Assembly: GCA_012911965.1 (NCBI GenBank)
Contig: SMDP01000006.1
Span: forward strand, 1 to 38,754
Length of the DNA stretch: 38,754 nucleotides
Source of the DNA: Geitlerinema sp. P-1104
Lineage (GTDB): Bacteria > Cyanobacteriota > Cyanobacteriia > Cyanobacteriales > Geitlerinemataceae
Direction of reading: 5' to 3'
The notes under the pieces were generated by a model. It worked only from the letters and a program-made list of their open reading frames with translations, ran no database searches and was not told where the DNA came from. Below, in pieces: positions 8,665-17,521 of the stretch. Positions within the stretch are counted from its first letter, which is position 1, and each line of letters starts with the position of its first letter. Both the position numbers and the translations under genes were made by a program.

Positions 8665-11649
8665 ATGCAACCGACTGACCCTTCCAAATTTACCGATCAA
8701 GCCTGGGATGCCATTGTCGCCTCTCAAGACGTGGCGCGACGCTATCGCAATCAAAATTTAGAGGTTGAACATATCATTCTGGCGCTGCTGGAAACGGTAG
8801 AACCCTCCCATCAGATTCTACAAAAAGCTGGCATTGATCCGGCGGCCTTAGCTCAAAAACTCGATATATTCGCCAAGCAGCATCCTCGCCTGGGAGGGGT
8901 GGAACAACTGTATCTCGGCCGTCACCTAGATGTGATGTTGGATAAAGCGGAAATTGCGCGGCAGAATTTTGAAGATACTCAGGTTGGAATTGAACATCTG
9001 TTATTAGGGTTTGCTGAAGACGATCGCATTGGGGGCAAAACCCTACATATCATGCAATCGGATCAATCCAAAATTGTGGCGGCAATTAAAGGTTTCCGCG
9101 CTCAGGCAGCCAAGACGAAAGAGTTGGCCGGGGGGACATCGGGAGATGAGCAAAGTCAGGATGTCTTAGAACGTTATGGCCGGGATCTCACCCAACAAGC
9201 CCGGGCCGGGAAACTCGATCCGGTGATTGGCCGGGATGAGGAAATTCGTCAACTGATTCAGGTGTTATCCCGTCGTCGTAAGAATAATCCCGTCCTCATT
9301 GGAGAACCAGGGGTTGGCAAAACGGCGATCGCCGAAGCCCTGGCCCAGCGTATTGTCAATGGGGATGTGCCAGAATCTCTGAAAAATCGCCGTCTGATTT
9401 CCCTGGATATGGGCAGTTTGATTGCTGGGGCTAAGTTTCGAGGTGAGTTTGAGGAACGGTTGCGTTCGGTCATTCGGGAAGTGACTCATTCCGATGGCCA
9501 AGTGGTGCTGTTTATCGACGAACTGCATACGGTGATTGGGGCCGGTGGCGGTGGCAGTCAGGGAACCATGGATGCGGGGAATCTCCTCAAACCCATGTTA
9601 GGGCGCGGCGAGTTGCGCTGTATTGGCGCCACCACCCTCGATGAGTACCGCAAACATATTGAGAAAGATAAGGCCCTCGAACGACGGTTCCAGCAAGTGT
9701 TTGTGGGACAGCCGGATGTGGAAGCCACGATTTCCATTTTGCGGGGCTTGAAGGAACGCTATGAGGTGCATCATGGGGTTACCATTACGGACTCCTCCCT
9801 AGTGGCAGCGGCGACGCTCTCCAATCGCTATGTGACCGATCGCTTTCTCCCGGATAAGGCCATTGATTTGGTGGACGAGGCGGCGGCCAAGTTAAAAATG
9901 GAGATTACCTCGAAACCGACGGAATTAGAGGATGTCGATCGCCGTCTGATGCAATTAGAGATGGAGAAACTCTCCCTCGAAGGAGAAGAACAACGGGCCG
10001 CCCGAGGCACGTATTATTCCGCTCAAGAACGGCTCAGTCGCATTGAAGAGGAGATGAAAGACCTCAAACAAAAACAGGGGGTGTTAAGTTCGCAATGGCA
10101 AACGGAAAAACAACTCCTCGATGATATCAATGCCCTCAAAGAAGAAGAAGAACAATTACGGCTCAAGATTGAACAAGCCGAGCGCAATTATGACTTAAAC
10201 ACCGCCGCTCAGTTGAAATATGGCCGTTTGGAGAAGTTGCAGCGACGGGCGGAACAGAAGGAGGCCCAGTTACTGAAGTTGCAAACGGACGGGGTGGCCC
10301 TGTTGCGGGAACAAGTCACGGAGGCAGATATTGCCGAAATTGTCGCTAAATGGACGGGCATCCCAGTCAATCGCTTGTTGGAGACGGAACGGCAAAAACT
10401 CCTGAAATTGGAAGAACAACTCCACCGCCGGGTTGTGGGCCAGTCGGAGGCAGTTTCAGCGGTCTCGGCGGCGATTCGTCGCGCTCGGGCGGGGATGAAA
10501 GACCCCTCCCGGCCCATTGGGTCCTTCCTGTTTATGGGACCGACGGGGGTGGGGAAAACGGAATTAGCCCGGGCCCTGGCGGCCTCGTTATTTGATGATC
10601 ATGATGCACTTGTGCGCATTGATATGTCTGAGTACATGGAGAAACATTCCGTGTCTCGCTTAGTGGGAGCGCCTCCGGGCTATGTGGGCTATGACGAGGG
10701 CGGACAACTCTCGGAGTCCGTGCGGCGGATGCCCTATTGTGTGTTGCTCTTCGATGAGGTGGAAAAGGCTCATCCCGATGTCTTTAACATTTTGTTGCAA
10801 GTGCTTGACGATGGACGCATTACGGACTCTCAGGGACGAGCCATCAATTTCTGTAATACGGCCATTATTATGACCAGTAATATCGGCTCACAACATATTT
10901 TAGATGTGGCGGGGCAAGAGTCGGATTATGAGACCATGCGATCGCGGGTGTACGAGGCGTTGCGATCGCAGTTCCGGCCAGAATTTCTCAACCGGGTGGA
11001 TGATTTAATCATCTTCCATCCCCTGGGTAAAGATCAGTTACGGGATATTGTCTCGATCCAAATTGTACGCATTGAGAGCTTGCTAGCGGAACAGAAGCTA
11101 CAAATTAAGCTCTCGGAAGCGGCGAAACAGTATATCGCCGATGTGGGTTATGACCCCGTCTATGGGGCGCGACCGCTCAAACGAGCCATCCAGCGGGAGT
11201 TGGAGAACCCGATCGCCACCAAGTTACTCGAACTTGAGTTTGGCGCTGGAGATACGATTTACGTCGACTGTACCGAGGATGAGGCAAGTTTGCGTTTCAG
11301 CAAAACTCCCTTCCGCCGTAAAAATGCCTCTAAGCCCTCATCTAAGACCCCATCTAAGCCCTCACCCCAACCCCCAGCGACTCCTCAAGCCCCAGCCCAG
11401 TCCGCCCCCAAACCGGAGTCGCCTCCTAAACCCACGCCACAACCTCCAAGCCAACCAAAGCCCAATCCTAGGGCTGAGGCGAACTCCAACGGCGAGAAGG
11501 ACATGAGATCACAGTCTCCATCTCAGCCGGACCCTCAGAAGCCGAAAGGGGACGATGACGATGTGGTGTCCGTGAGTGCGACGGTGGTCGATCCCATGGA
11601 GATTAACCGAGGCCGCCCGGTTCAGTCCGATGGCTTTCCTTGGGAGTGA
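8665..11649 (+). CDS. clpB: ClpB disaggregase (ClpB2-like) with proline-rich C-terminal tail
   Basis: A hexameric AAA+ chaperone that, with DnaK in the classic system, pulls proteins out of aggregates. Domain order: Clp N-domain repeats (1-150), AAA1 with Walker A GEPGVGKT at 213-220 and Walker [10 protein letters not shown], the coiled-coil M-domain (about 400-530), AAA2 with Walker A GPTGVGKT at 625-632 and Walker [11 protein letters not shown], and the D2-small domain. No ClpP-binding loop was recognised. The N-domain wording ([18 protein letters not shown]) resembles cyanobacterial ClpB2, reported as the essential, non-heat-inducible form in Synechococcus; this assignment is from memory. 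The core ends near residue 880. The last 110 residues are Pro/Ser/Lys-rich, then acidic (GDDDDVV), ending VQSDGFPWE. ClpBs normally end soon after D2, so this tail is unusual. Confidence 0.95.
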   Translation: MQPTDPSKFTDQAWDAIVASQDVARRYRNQNLEVEHIILALLETVEPSHQILQKAGIDPAALAQKLDIFAKQHPRLGGVEQLYLGRHLDVMLDKAEIARQNFEDTQVGIEHLLLGFAEDDRIGGKTLHIMQSDQSKIVAAIKGFRAQAAKTKELAGGTSGDEQSQDVLERYGRDLTQQARAGKLDPVIGRDEEIRQLIQVLSRRRKNNPVLIGEPGVGKTAIAEALAQRIVNGDVPESLKNRRLISLDMGSLIAGAKFRGEFEERLRSVIREVTHSDGQVVLFIDELHTVIGAGGGGSQGTMDAGNLLKPMLGRGELRCIGATTLDEYRKHIEKDKALERRFQQVFVGQPDVEATISILRGLKERYEVHHGVTITDSSLVAAATLSNRYVTDRFLPDKAIDLVDEAAAKLKMEITSKPTELEDVDRRLMQLEMEKLSLEGEEQRAARGTYYSAQERLSRIEEEMKDLKQKQGVLSSQWQTEKQLLDDINALKEEEEQLRLKIEQAERNYDLNTAAQLKYGRLEKLQRRAEQKEAQLLKLQTDGVALLREQVTEADIAEIVAKWTGIPVNRLLETERQKLLKLEEQLHRRVVGQSEAVSAVSAAIRRARAGMKDPSRPIGSFLFMGPTGVGKTELARALAASLFDDHDALVRIDMSEYMEKHSVSRLVGAPPGYVGYDEGGQLSESVRRMPYCVLLFDEVEKAHPDVFNILLQVLDDGRITDSQGRAINFCNTAIIMTSNIGSQHILDVAGQESDYETMRSRVYEALRSQFRPEFLNRVDDLIIFHPLGKDQLRDIVSIQIVRIESLLAEQKLQIKLSEAAKQYIADVGYDPVYGARPLKRAIQRELENPIATKLLELEFGAGDTIYVDCTEDEASLRFSKTPFRRKNASKPSSKTPSKPSPQPPATPQAPAQSAPKPESPPKPTPQPPSQPKPNPRAEANSNGEKDMRSQSPSQPDPQKPKGDDDDVVSVSATVVDPMEINRGRPVQSDGFPWE

Positions 11650-11655
11650 GAACTG

Positions 11656-13374
11656 TCAATGCTTTGTGTAATCCACCAATTGCAAGAGTCGTTGACGCAA
11701 AGTGGCTAGGCCAAACCCGGCGGTAGCGGAGATGAAGGTGGCTTGGGGATATTCTTCTTTGGCCAGTTCCAAGGTATCCCCGTCCACCGAATCGATTTTA
11801 TTGAACACCAACAAAATGGGGCCGGGGGTAATGGGCATTTCAGCCAAGATTCCCATGACGGAATGGATTTGATTCTGCCAAGCCGCATGAGATAAGTCGA
11901 CGACATGGAGAAGTGCATCGGCTTCGGTGACTTCTTCGAGGGTGGCCCGGAAGGCGTCAACGAGGGCGGGGGGGAGTTCATGGATGAAGCCGACGGTGTC
12001 CGTTAGAACTAAATTATGGACAACATGGGTGACATCTTCTTGAATGCTGAGACGGCGAGTAGTGGGATCGAGGGTGGCGAAGAGTTGATCGGCGGTATAG
12101 ATTTCTGAGTTCGCGAGAACATTGAGGAGAGTGGATTTACCGGCGTTGGTGTAGCCGACGAGGGCGATAGAGGGAACGTCTTGGGCCTGGCGTTGCTGAC
12201 GCATTCGCGCCCGGTGGGCCTGGAGGTTGGTGACTTCCCGTTGTAGGCGAGAAATGCGCTGGCCAATCGCCCGTCGTTCGGTTTCCAGTTGGGTTTCACC
12301 GGGGCCTCGGGTTCCGATTCCTCCCCCCAGGCGGGACATGTTCTGACCTTGTCCGGTGAGGCGGGGTAGGGTGTATTCGAGTTGGGCCAGTTCGACTTGT
12401 AGTTTCCCGGCCCGGGACTGGGCGCGTTGGGCGAAGATATCGAGGATGACTTCGGTGCGATCGACGACTCGGACACCGATGCGTTTTTCCAGGTTACGGA
12501 CTTGGGCCGGGGAGAGATCGCGATCGAACACGACGAGATTGGCCCCGAGGGTTTGTACGGCCAGGGCGAGTTCATCGACTTTCCCGGACCCAATGACGGT
12601 TTGAGGATGGGGCCGCGATCGCCCCTGTTGGATGGTTTGCAACACCACGCCGCCAGCGGTATCGACGAGGCGCACCACTTCGGCGAGATGTTCCTCAAAT
12701 TCGGCTTCACTCATGTTCTGGGTTCGCAATCCCACCAGTAGCACGCGATCGCCGTCGCTATCAATCGATTGACCAATAAATTCCCGTTCAAACTCCCCTT
12801 CGAGGGCTTCGACGAGGTCGAGAAAGTCCTGTTGGGCGATCGCCTCTAGGGTCATTTCCTCAGATAGCATCCAACTGGCTTCGCTAGGGTTGGGAACCAG
12901 ATGGGCCAGATAGGCCCGGTGAACATAACCCGTTTCGCCGCCGCCTCGTCGCTGAAACCCAGACCCGGTGAGGGTGAGACAGATTAGGGCATCTAACCGC
13001 TGGATGGCCATAGCCGTCAGGGTGGCGGTTCCCGGTTCATCCCGTTTCAGTTGGGTGGCGATGCAACGAATCCCACTGAGACGACTAGCCCCGTAGCGAG
13101 GGAGTTCGAGGGGTGGGATTTGGGTTTGGCGAGGACTTCCCACCCCGACGCGAATCACTTGGCCACGACGGTTGAGATAGGCGGACACGGGTTTCCCTAA
13201 ATCGGTACTGATGGCCGCCAAACGCTGGGCGAACTCTGGTGTCGTGAGGCGATCGCCCGGTAACCGCTGGTGATAGAGCCGTTGCAGTTGTTTGAGTTGG
13301 CTGGATTTGAGTCCTTTAAGGTCTCCGTAGATTTGATGATTAATGGAGTATTCGCCCCGCTTTCGGGGGTCCAC
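11656..13374 (-). CDS. hflX: HflX ribosome-associated GTPase
   Basis: HflX GTPases split or rescue stalled ribosomes. The glycine-rich N-terminal HflX motif (GGGIGTRGPGETQLETERR) precedes the G domain. G1 is GYTNAGKST at 12130-12156, G3 is DTVGFIHELP and G4 is FNKID. There is a long N-terminal extension (YGDLKGLKSSQLKQLQRLYHQRL onward) of the kind seen in cyanobacterial HflX. The open frame extends upstream to 13470, but those extra 32 residues (INTGGGRPQGFAPTAV...) translate a dispersed palindromic repeat at 13421-13446 and are unlikely to be protein. I use GTG at 13374 as the likeliest start; its ribosome binding site is poor, so the start is uncertain. Convergent with clpB, with six bases between the stops. 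Confidence 0.9.
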   Translation of the reverse strand: MDPRKRGEYSINHQIYGDLKGLKSSQLKQLQRLYHQRLPGDRLTTPEFAQRLAAISTDLGKPVSAYLNRRGQVIRVGVGSPRQTQIPPLELPRYGASRLSGIRCIATQLKRDEPGTATLTAMAIQRLDALICLTLTGSGFQRRGGGETGYVHRAYLAHLVPNPSEASWMLSEEMTLEAIAQQDFLDLVEALEGEFEREFIGQSIDSDGDRVLLVGLRTQNMSEAEFEEHLAEVVRLVDTAGGVVLQTIQQGRSRPHPQTVIGSGKVDELALAVQTLGANLVVFDRDLSPAQVRNLEKRIGVRVVDRTEVILDIFAQRAQSRAGKLQVELAQLEYTLPRLTGQGQNMSRLGGGIGTRGPGETQLETERRAIGQRISRLQREVTNLQAHRARMRQQRQAQDVPSIALVGYTNAGKSTLLNVLANSEIYTADQLFATLDPTTRRLSIQEDVTHVVHNLVLTDTVGFIHELPPALVDAFRATLEEVTEADALLHVVDLSHAAWQNQIHSVMGILAEMPITPGPILLVFNKIDSVDGDTLELAKEEYPQATFISATAGFGLATLRQRLLQLVDYTKH

Positions 13375-13420
13375 GCAACAATTGTTATACCATTTTTCAA
13401 AAATTGTGCCACAGACGGCT

Positions 13421-13446
13421 GTAGGGGCGAACCCTTGTGGTCGCCC
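13421..13446 (-). repeat. Dispersed palindromic repeat, copy A
   Basis: On the minus strand it reads GGGCGACCACAAGGG, then TTCGCCCCTAC. It matches copy C (38192-38217) at 21 of 26 bases and copy B (20879-20927) apart from an extra segment in B. It lies just upstream of hflX and causes a false in-frame extension. Confidence 0.7.
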
Positions 13447-13538
13447 TCCCCCAGTATTGATGTCTGGCAAGGTGATCGAAAAATGGTGTTAGGTTCTCAG
13501 TGTAGCGAATTTTGCTATGGCTAGTCGAGGATTGAGAA

Positions 13539-13580
13539 ACCCACCCGGTCTCAATCTGAGTGAGAGAGAACTGGGTGGGT
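13539..13580 (-). terminator. Hairpin downstream of the 13629-13835 gene
   Basis: ACCCACCCGGT (13539-13549) pairs with ACTGGGTGGGT (13570-13580). On the minus strand the stem is followed by TTTCTC, a short T-rich run. It fits a terminator for the small gene ending at 13629. Confidence 0.5.
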
Positions 13581-13628
13581 GTTCTGTTAGCGAAATCTGA
13601 AACCGATAACCGTCCGCCAATGGCGATG

Positions 13629-13835
13629 TTAACCGCGCTGGATGGCTTGTCGAGAGACTTGTTTTTCAAACTCAGCCTGAGTCTCGTGGAGAAGTTGCTC
13701 GCGGCTATCAGCGGCTTGAGTTAGGTTAGGAACCAGGTTACGCGCTTGAAGGGTCATGTGGAACTGAAGGTGAGCGACGTAGTCACCGATATCCTCGTGC
13801 GCGTTCTGTCCGTGATGCGATAGGGATGCGTTCAA
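13629..13835 (-). CDS. Small conserved-looking helical protein, unknown function
   Basis: 68 residues, hydrophilic and probably all-helical (DYVAHLQFHMTLQARNLVPNL, then REQLLHETQAEFEKQVSRQ). There is no signal peptide or membrane segment. The start is TTG at 13833-13835, supported by a strong AGGAG eight bases upstream (in GGCAGGAGAACTCCC). That site, the downstream hairpin and the amphipathic helical pattern argue for a real gene. The His-rich start (SLSHHGQNAHEDIGDYVAHL) may bind metal or a tetrapyrrole, but this is only a guess. I do not recognise the family. Confidence 0.6.
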   Translation of the reverse strand: MNASLSHHGQNAHEDIGDYVAHLQFHMTLQARNLVPNLTQAADSREQLLHETQAEFEKQVSRQAIQRG

Positions 13836-13964
13836 GGGAGTTCTCCTGCCAAACTTGGCGTAGTCAGCTAGTTTCGTGTTCTGGGTAGAACGTTAACATG
13901 AGTGCTTCCGTTGCTCAGTGCGATCGCAAGAAAGCTTAACACTCTGGGTTTTGGGGGTGGAGAT

Positions 13965-14591
13965 TCAGAGAACGCCTTTGGAACTGGGGATGGTACTGGC
14001 CCGGCGGGGGTCGATTTCCACGGCCATGCGCAGCGATCGGGCGAAGGCTTTGAAGGTAGCTTCAATAATATGATGGGAGTTGAGGCCATCGAGTTGGCGG
14101 ATATGCAGGGTGAGTTGGGCGTGGTTGACGATCGCGACAAAGAACTCTCGCACCAGTTGCGTGTCATAGGTTCCCACCCGTTCCGTGGGAATCTCTAGGC
14201 CATAGCTGAGATGAGGCCGTCCCGAGAAGTCTAGGGCCACTTGAATCAGGGATTCATCGAGGGGTGCGACGAAATGACCGAAGCGAACGATTCCCTTGCG
14301 ATCGCTCAAGGCTTGGGCTAAGGCTTGTCCGAGGGTAATCCCCACATCTTCATTCGTATGATGGTCATCAATCTCCCAATCCCCCACGGCGTTGATGTCT
14401 AAATCAATCAGCCCATGAGAGGCGATTTGGTGCAGCATATGGTTGAGGAAGGGAATCCCGGTGTTGGCGTGACATTGGCCAGTTCCATCGAGGTTCACGC
14501 TAACTTGGACATCGGTTTCCCCAGTTTTGCGGGAGACGCTGGCTTGACGTTGGGGGAGGCTGAGTTGGGGACGGGTTTCGGACGTTTGCAT
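13965..14591 (-). CDS. hisB: Imidazoleglycerol-phosphate dehydratase
   Basis: Sixth step of histidine biosynthesis: dehydrates imidazole glycerol phosphate to imidazole acetol phosphate. The 208-residue monofunctional form shows the paired manganese-binding motifs: [10 protein letters not shown] at 51-60, [10 protein letters not shown] at 76-84 and [11 protein letters not shown] at 171-181. It lacks the phosphatase domain fused in enteric HisB, as expected in cyanobacteria. The ATG start gives the usual length. It is not in a his operon; hisH lies about 5 kb away on the other strand, which matches the dispersed his genes of cyanobacteria. Confidence 0.96.
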   Translation of the reverse strand: MQTSETRPQLSLPQRQASVSRKTGETDVQVSVNLDGTGQCHANTGIPFLNHMLHQIASHGLIDLDINAVGDWEIDDHHTNEDVGITLGQALAQALSDRKGIVRFGHFVAPLDESLIQVALDFSGRPHLSYGLEIPTERVGTYDTQLVREFFVAIVNHAQLTLHIRQLDGLNSHHIIEATFKAFARSLRMAVEIDPRRASTIPSSKGVL

Positions 14592-14641
14592 AGTTTTGAG
14601 TCAGTTCGGGAGCCAAGGGCTTGCTTCCCATCTATTTTATA

Positions 14642-14711
14642 GGGAGATGGGGACTCGAACTTACCTGTCGACGTTACTCTCCATAGATTTGCTTTACCAC
14701 CTGCGCTCTCC
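14642..14711 (-). pseudogene. tRNA-like remnant
   Basis: On the minus strand this 69-70 base stretch begins GGAGAGCGCAGGTGGTAAAGC (acceptor-like plus D-arm-like) and ends in a T-loop-like GTTCGAGTCC followed by CATCTCC. Five of six acceptor bases pair, but the T-stem does not (one of five pairs) and no anticodon stem of normal length forms. It sits at the edge of the AT-rich accessory stretch. It may be a decayed tRNA or a chance resemblance. Confidence 0.3.
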
Positions 14712-14786
14712 GGTGCTGATAGAGCCAAGCAATGTCTAAAGAATACTTGCCGCACATCTTATAGTATAATCAACCCTGATATAAGG

Positions 14787-14792
14787 TATACT
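14787..14792 (+). promoter_or_regulatory. Possible -10 elements for the sulfotransferase gene
   Basis: TATACT at 14787-14792, and TATAAT at 14765-14770, lie in a very AT-rich leader 30-60 bases upstream of the ATG. No good -35 box is placed 17 bases before either one. Confidence 0.3.
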
Positions 14793-14824
14793 TTTATGGT
14801 CTAATAGGTCGTACTGCATACAAA

Positions 14825-16036
14825 ATGAAAGAAAATCAACTACTATCCGCTTATCACAACATCCCCAAGAATCCACAAAAGTCAATCCACATCTCGAAAG
14901 AGTTTATCAAAAATAATCCCTCATCCTCGGAAGGATTTTTTGTTTTGGGGAGTGCCTTCCAGCGTGTTGGGAAACTACAGGAATCTAATCGAGCGTTCCA
15001 AAAAGCAGTACTTTTAAACCAAGTAGCTACGAGTCTTGTCCTGAACGAAAGAGCTGATTTCTTAGCTTACACTGGACAAACCAATCTGGCAATTGAATTA
15101 TATAAGCAAGCAATTCAATCTAGCGAAAATGATAGACTCTCTGCTGATCTATCCGTCAAGCTAATTTACTCATATTCTTGGATCAATGCTTTAGATGAAG
15201 CCATACAAATTTATGAAGAAACCAAAAAAATCTACAATAAATACTTAAGAAACAACGGTCGCTTGCATCGTTACATTGAAGAACAAAGGAAATGTATAGG
15301 ATCACCTAAGAGTTACGATCTTGGTAAAAGTGATGAATTTGAAAGAGTTTATTTTTATCACATTCCAAAAACTGGAGGAACCAGTATCTTTAACTTGTTT
15401 TTTAAAATCAATGACCCAGATCTAAGTAGCATTCATAATGCTTTAGTTGATCGGAATTTGCACGTCATTAATGACAAAATTTATGTTGGATGGCATCCAT
15501 TGTTAATCAATCGCGGCGACTTTTTCTTTGCGTACTCTCATAGTCCTTTTCATGCACTAAGTGTTCCCGCAAAAACTTTTACATTTACCTGTTTGAGAAA
15601 TCCAATTCGTCGCGTAATCTCTCATTATAAAATGATTCGCTATGATTATGAAAACAAAATTGGTCATCCTGGAAACATTCCATACTACTCCTGCTTAGGC
15701 ACAAGTTTTAAGGATTTTTTATCTAGATTTCCCAAGCATATGCTTTTAAATCAAATATATATGTTCTCCAAATCAATGAGTAACCAAGAAGCCTTAGATA
15801 ATATCATGAATTTATCACATTTTATGTTCTTGGAAGAATTTAACTCTGGTATATTGGAGCTAGAAAAAAAGTTAAACTTAACTTTGCCAGATATTATCCA
15901 CGCTCGCAAAGCACCTAATAAAATAAGAATAGATGCTGATGATATGGATATCTTAAAATCTCTGCTAGAACCAGAAATTAAACTTTATAATCAGCGTTGG
16001 AATGTGAAATACTCGACCGACCCAAGTAATGCCTGA
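14825..16036 (+). CDS. TPR-containing sulfotransferase family 2 protein
   Basis: 403 residues. The N-terminal 135 residues form TPR-like helical hairpins (SSEGFFVLGSAFQRVGKLQE..., then ADFLAYTGQTNLAIELYKQAI). The rest is a PAPS-dependent sulfotransferase. The 5'-phosphosulfate loop is HIPKTGGTS (179-187, Lys182 central), and the 3'-phosphate motif is CLRNPIRRVISHYKMIR (256-272) with the conserved Arg and Ser. The family transfers sulfate to carbohydrates, so modification of an exopolysaccharide or glycolipid is the likely role; the acceptor is unknown. No signal peptide is visible. Its base composition and codon use are clearly more AT-rich than hisB or hisH, and it stands alone, which suggests horizontal acquisition. 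Confidence 0.85.
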   Translation: MKENQLLSAYHNIPKNPQKSIHISKEFIKNNPSSSEGFFVLGSAFQRVGKLQESNRAFQKAVLLNQVATSLVLNERADFLAYTGQTNLAIELYKQAIQSSENDRLSADLSVKLIYSYSWINALDEAIQIYEETKKIYNKYLRNNGRLHRYIEEQRKCIGSPKSYDLGKSDEFERVYFYHIPKTGGTSIFNLFFKINDPDLSSIHNALVDRNLHVINDKIYVGWHPLLINRGDFFFAYSHSPFHALSVPAKTFTFTCLRNPIRRVISHYKMIRYDYENKIGHPGNIPYYSCLGTSFKDFLSRFPKHMLLNQIYMFSKSMSNQEALDNIMNLSHFMFLEEFNSGILELEKKLNLTLPDIIHARKAPNKIRIDADDMDILKSLLEPEIKLYNQRWNVKYSTDPSNA

Positions 16037-16094
16037 ATAATGCTCTGCTCCCTGCCCTCTTGTTTTCGAATACGGCGCGTTACCACATATTTAA

Positions 16095-16352
16095 TTAAAA
16101 AACGTCTTCAGCTAAAACTTTACCCTTAACCCGTTCATATTCATCTTCCAGAAGCCAATCCTGTGCAGCCTCATAGTCAGGGTGAGTGACAATCAGTTTA
16201 TAGCCAGAAGCAGGATTAAAAATATGACAACTGCCATTTTTATTAGCGACTAGCATCAGGATTTTGGGTGGAAACAGAATTGGGTCAACCCAAAGTTCTA
16301 TGAATTGCCAGAGTTCAGCCTGTTCGTCGAGGACGGTTGCGTGGGATTGCAT
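16095..16352 (-). CDS. Small hypothetical protein
   Basis: 85 residues, soluble and acidic, with several aromatic residues (WQFIELWVDPILFPPKILMLV, then IFNPASGYKLIVTHPDYEAAQDWLLEDEYERVKGKV). The pattern looks like a mixed alpha/beta small domain in which a beta hairpin is followed by a helix. I do not recognise a family. The ATG start gives a compact open frame. It stands alone between the sulfotransferase gene and the ParA/RHH/nuclease operon, in AT-rich surroundings. A palindrome AGCCAATTGGCT (16432-16443) lies upstream. Confidence 0.55.
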   Translation of the reverse strand: MQSHATVLDEQAELWQFIELWVDPILFPPKILMLVANKNGSCHIFNPASGYKLIVTHPDYEAAQDWLLEDEYERVKGKVLAEDVF

Positions 16353-16537
16353 GATATCTACCGGTTGTTTTTACAATTTTTATCTCACCGTAATTAAAGA
16401 GGGGTTTGGCTCCCATCTTCTGTAATTATGTAGCCAATTGGCTCAGAAAAGAAGAATAGCATTTACACTCAGTTTGCACTCAGTTAACTTCTGTCAACCC
16501 AGTCAAAACTCATGCTATCTTCCTTTAAGATACAGGC

Positions 16538-17026
16538 TTATTCACTCTCCTCCCAATCTTTTCGAGTTATTTTTCTTAAACCCGGCAAATCAGCAAGTGC
16601 ATCATCGAACACCTGATTCTTTTCATAAATATCCGATAACGTCAGCAAGTGCAGCTTGAAGTCATCTCCATCTGGACGATTCCGCAAGCAATTTTCAAAT
16701 CCAGATTTTGGGTTTGACGGAGTTGGTTTTGTGTATCCGACTCCAGCTAAAACGATAATCACATCGGCTTTTTCTCTCTGCGCTGCACCATAGATAGCAT
16801 CGGCAACCGGAGCACCCAATTTAGCTCGACTCAACCGACATTGAAAATATACTTTATTGCCCTTGACGATACCCACACCATCTATCCCTCCATCGGCTCC
16901 CCTGGGACCAGGAGATAAGCCTAGAGCGAAGGCATATTTACGCCCAAGTTCTTGCTTCTCTTGAGAGTCTAACTTGACTATCCCTTGGACAATCGAGCGA
17001 ATCACCTTAGAACTAGGACGGTTCAT
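16538..17026 (-). CDS. Mrr-like (PD-(D/E)XK) nuclease-domain protein
   Basis: 162 residues resembling the catalytic core of Mrr/RecB-type restriction endonucleases: a helix with an acidic residue (EKQELGRKYAFALGL), then GADGGIDG (Asp45 and Asp49), then a strand VYFQCR (60-64), then a helix and a VIIVLAGVGYT strand. The family motif is D...QxK. Here the lysine position is Arg64 (QCR), so cleavage may be weak or lost, or Lys69 may substitute. Third gene of a minus-strand operon: its ATG overlaps the 3' end of the RHH gene by 14 bases, and AAGGAG lies 13 bases upstream. There is no separate DNA-recognition domain, so targeting might come from its partners. A defence or plasmid-maintenance role is inferred only. 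Confidence 0.65.
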   Translation of the reverse strand: MNRPSSKVIRSIVQGIVKLDSQEKQELGRKYAFALGLSPGPRGADGGIDGVGIVKGNKVYFQCRLSRAKLGAPVADAIYGAAQREKADVIIVLAGVGYTKPTPSNPKSGFENCLRNRPDGDDFKLHLLTLSDIYEKNQVFDDALADLPGLRKITRKDWEESE

Positions 17027-17471
17027 CTGAATTATAAAACTCCTTCAATTCTTCTAAGCTTAGTTTGTCAACGATATTTTGTTTATGCAAAATATTCAAA
17101 CCAAAGCTAACACAGCCACTGATGCAATCCATTAGAGCCATTTCTTCTAAAGCTTTCTCATCTCGATACTCTAAACTCAGCTCCTGTGACATAGCGGCTT
17201 CGTTTTCCTCAACACCTTGCTGTAATTTCTTGACCTGTTCCACGAGCCAGCTTCTGCTGATTTCATCGCTATAATAAAAACGAGTCACCAGAATAGATTG
17301 ACGAATTAAGCTATCCCTAGATACCCCCAAATAGCTTGAAACTTCTTTGAACTTAGAAGCTTCAGTCTTCGAGTACTTAATTTGGTGCTTTTTATCTTCA
17401 TTGTCTTTTTCACTTTCCAGATGTTTTTGCTTACCTTTTTCGAGGGCAGCACCAACTTTTGTCTGTATCAT
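17013..17471 (-). CDS. Ribbon-helix-helix / coiled-coil protein, possible ParB-like partner
   Basis: 152 residues. A highly charged N-terminus (KGKQKHLESEKDNEDKKH) precedes a segment that fits a CopG-type ribbon-helix-helix: strand HQIKYSKT, helix EASKFKEVSSYLG, turn, helix SRDSLIRQSILVTRFYY (about 29-67). A coiled-coil-like helix follows (WLVEQVKKLQQGVEENEAAM), then a more hydrophobic C-terminal helical part with Cys116 and Cys120. Type Ib partition systems pair a ParA with a small RHH centromere-binding and autorepressor protein, so this is the likely DNA-binding partner of the upstream ParA-like ATPase. AAGGA precedes the ATG. The gap to the ATPase gene is 50 bases. Confidence 0.6.
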   Translation of the reverse strand: MIQTKVGAALEKGKQKHLESEKDNEDKKHQIKYSKTEASKFKEVSSYLGVSRDSLIRQSILVTRFYYSDEISRSWLVEQVKKLQQGVEENEAAMSQELSLEYRDEKALEEMALMDCISGCVSFGLNILHKQNIVDKLSLEELKEFYNSDEPS

Positions 17472-17521
17472 AGTTGTAGTCTTCCTTCAATTAACTGCAC
17501 TAGACAAATTTTATTTTTTAC

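Noticed and set aside
8433..8678. 81-codon plus-strand frame between ileS and clpB
   Set aside because: It overlaps the clpB start, has low-complexity Arg/Ser content from palindromic DNA, and no ribosome binding site.
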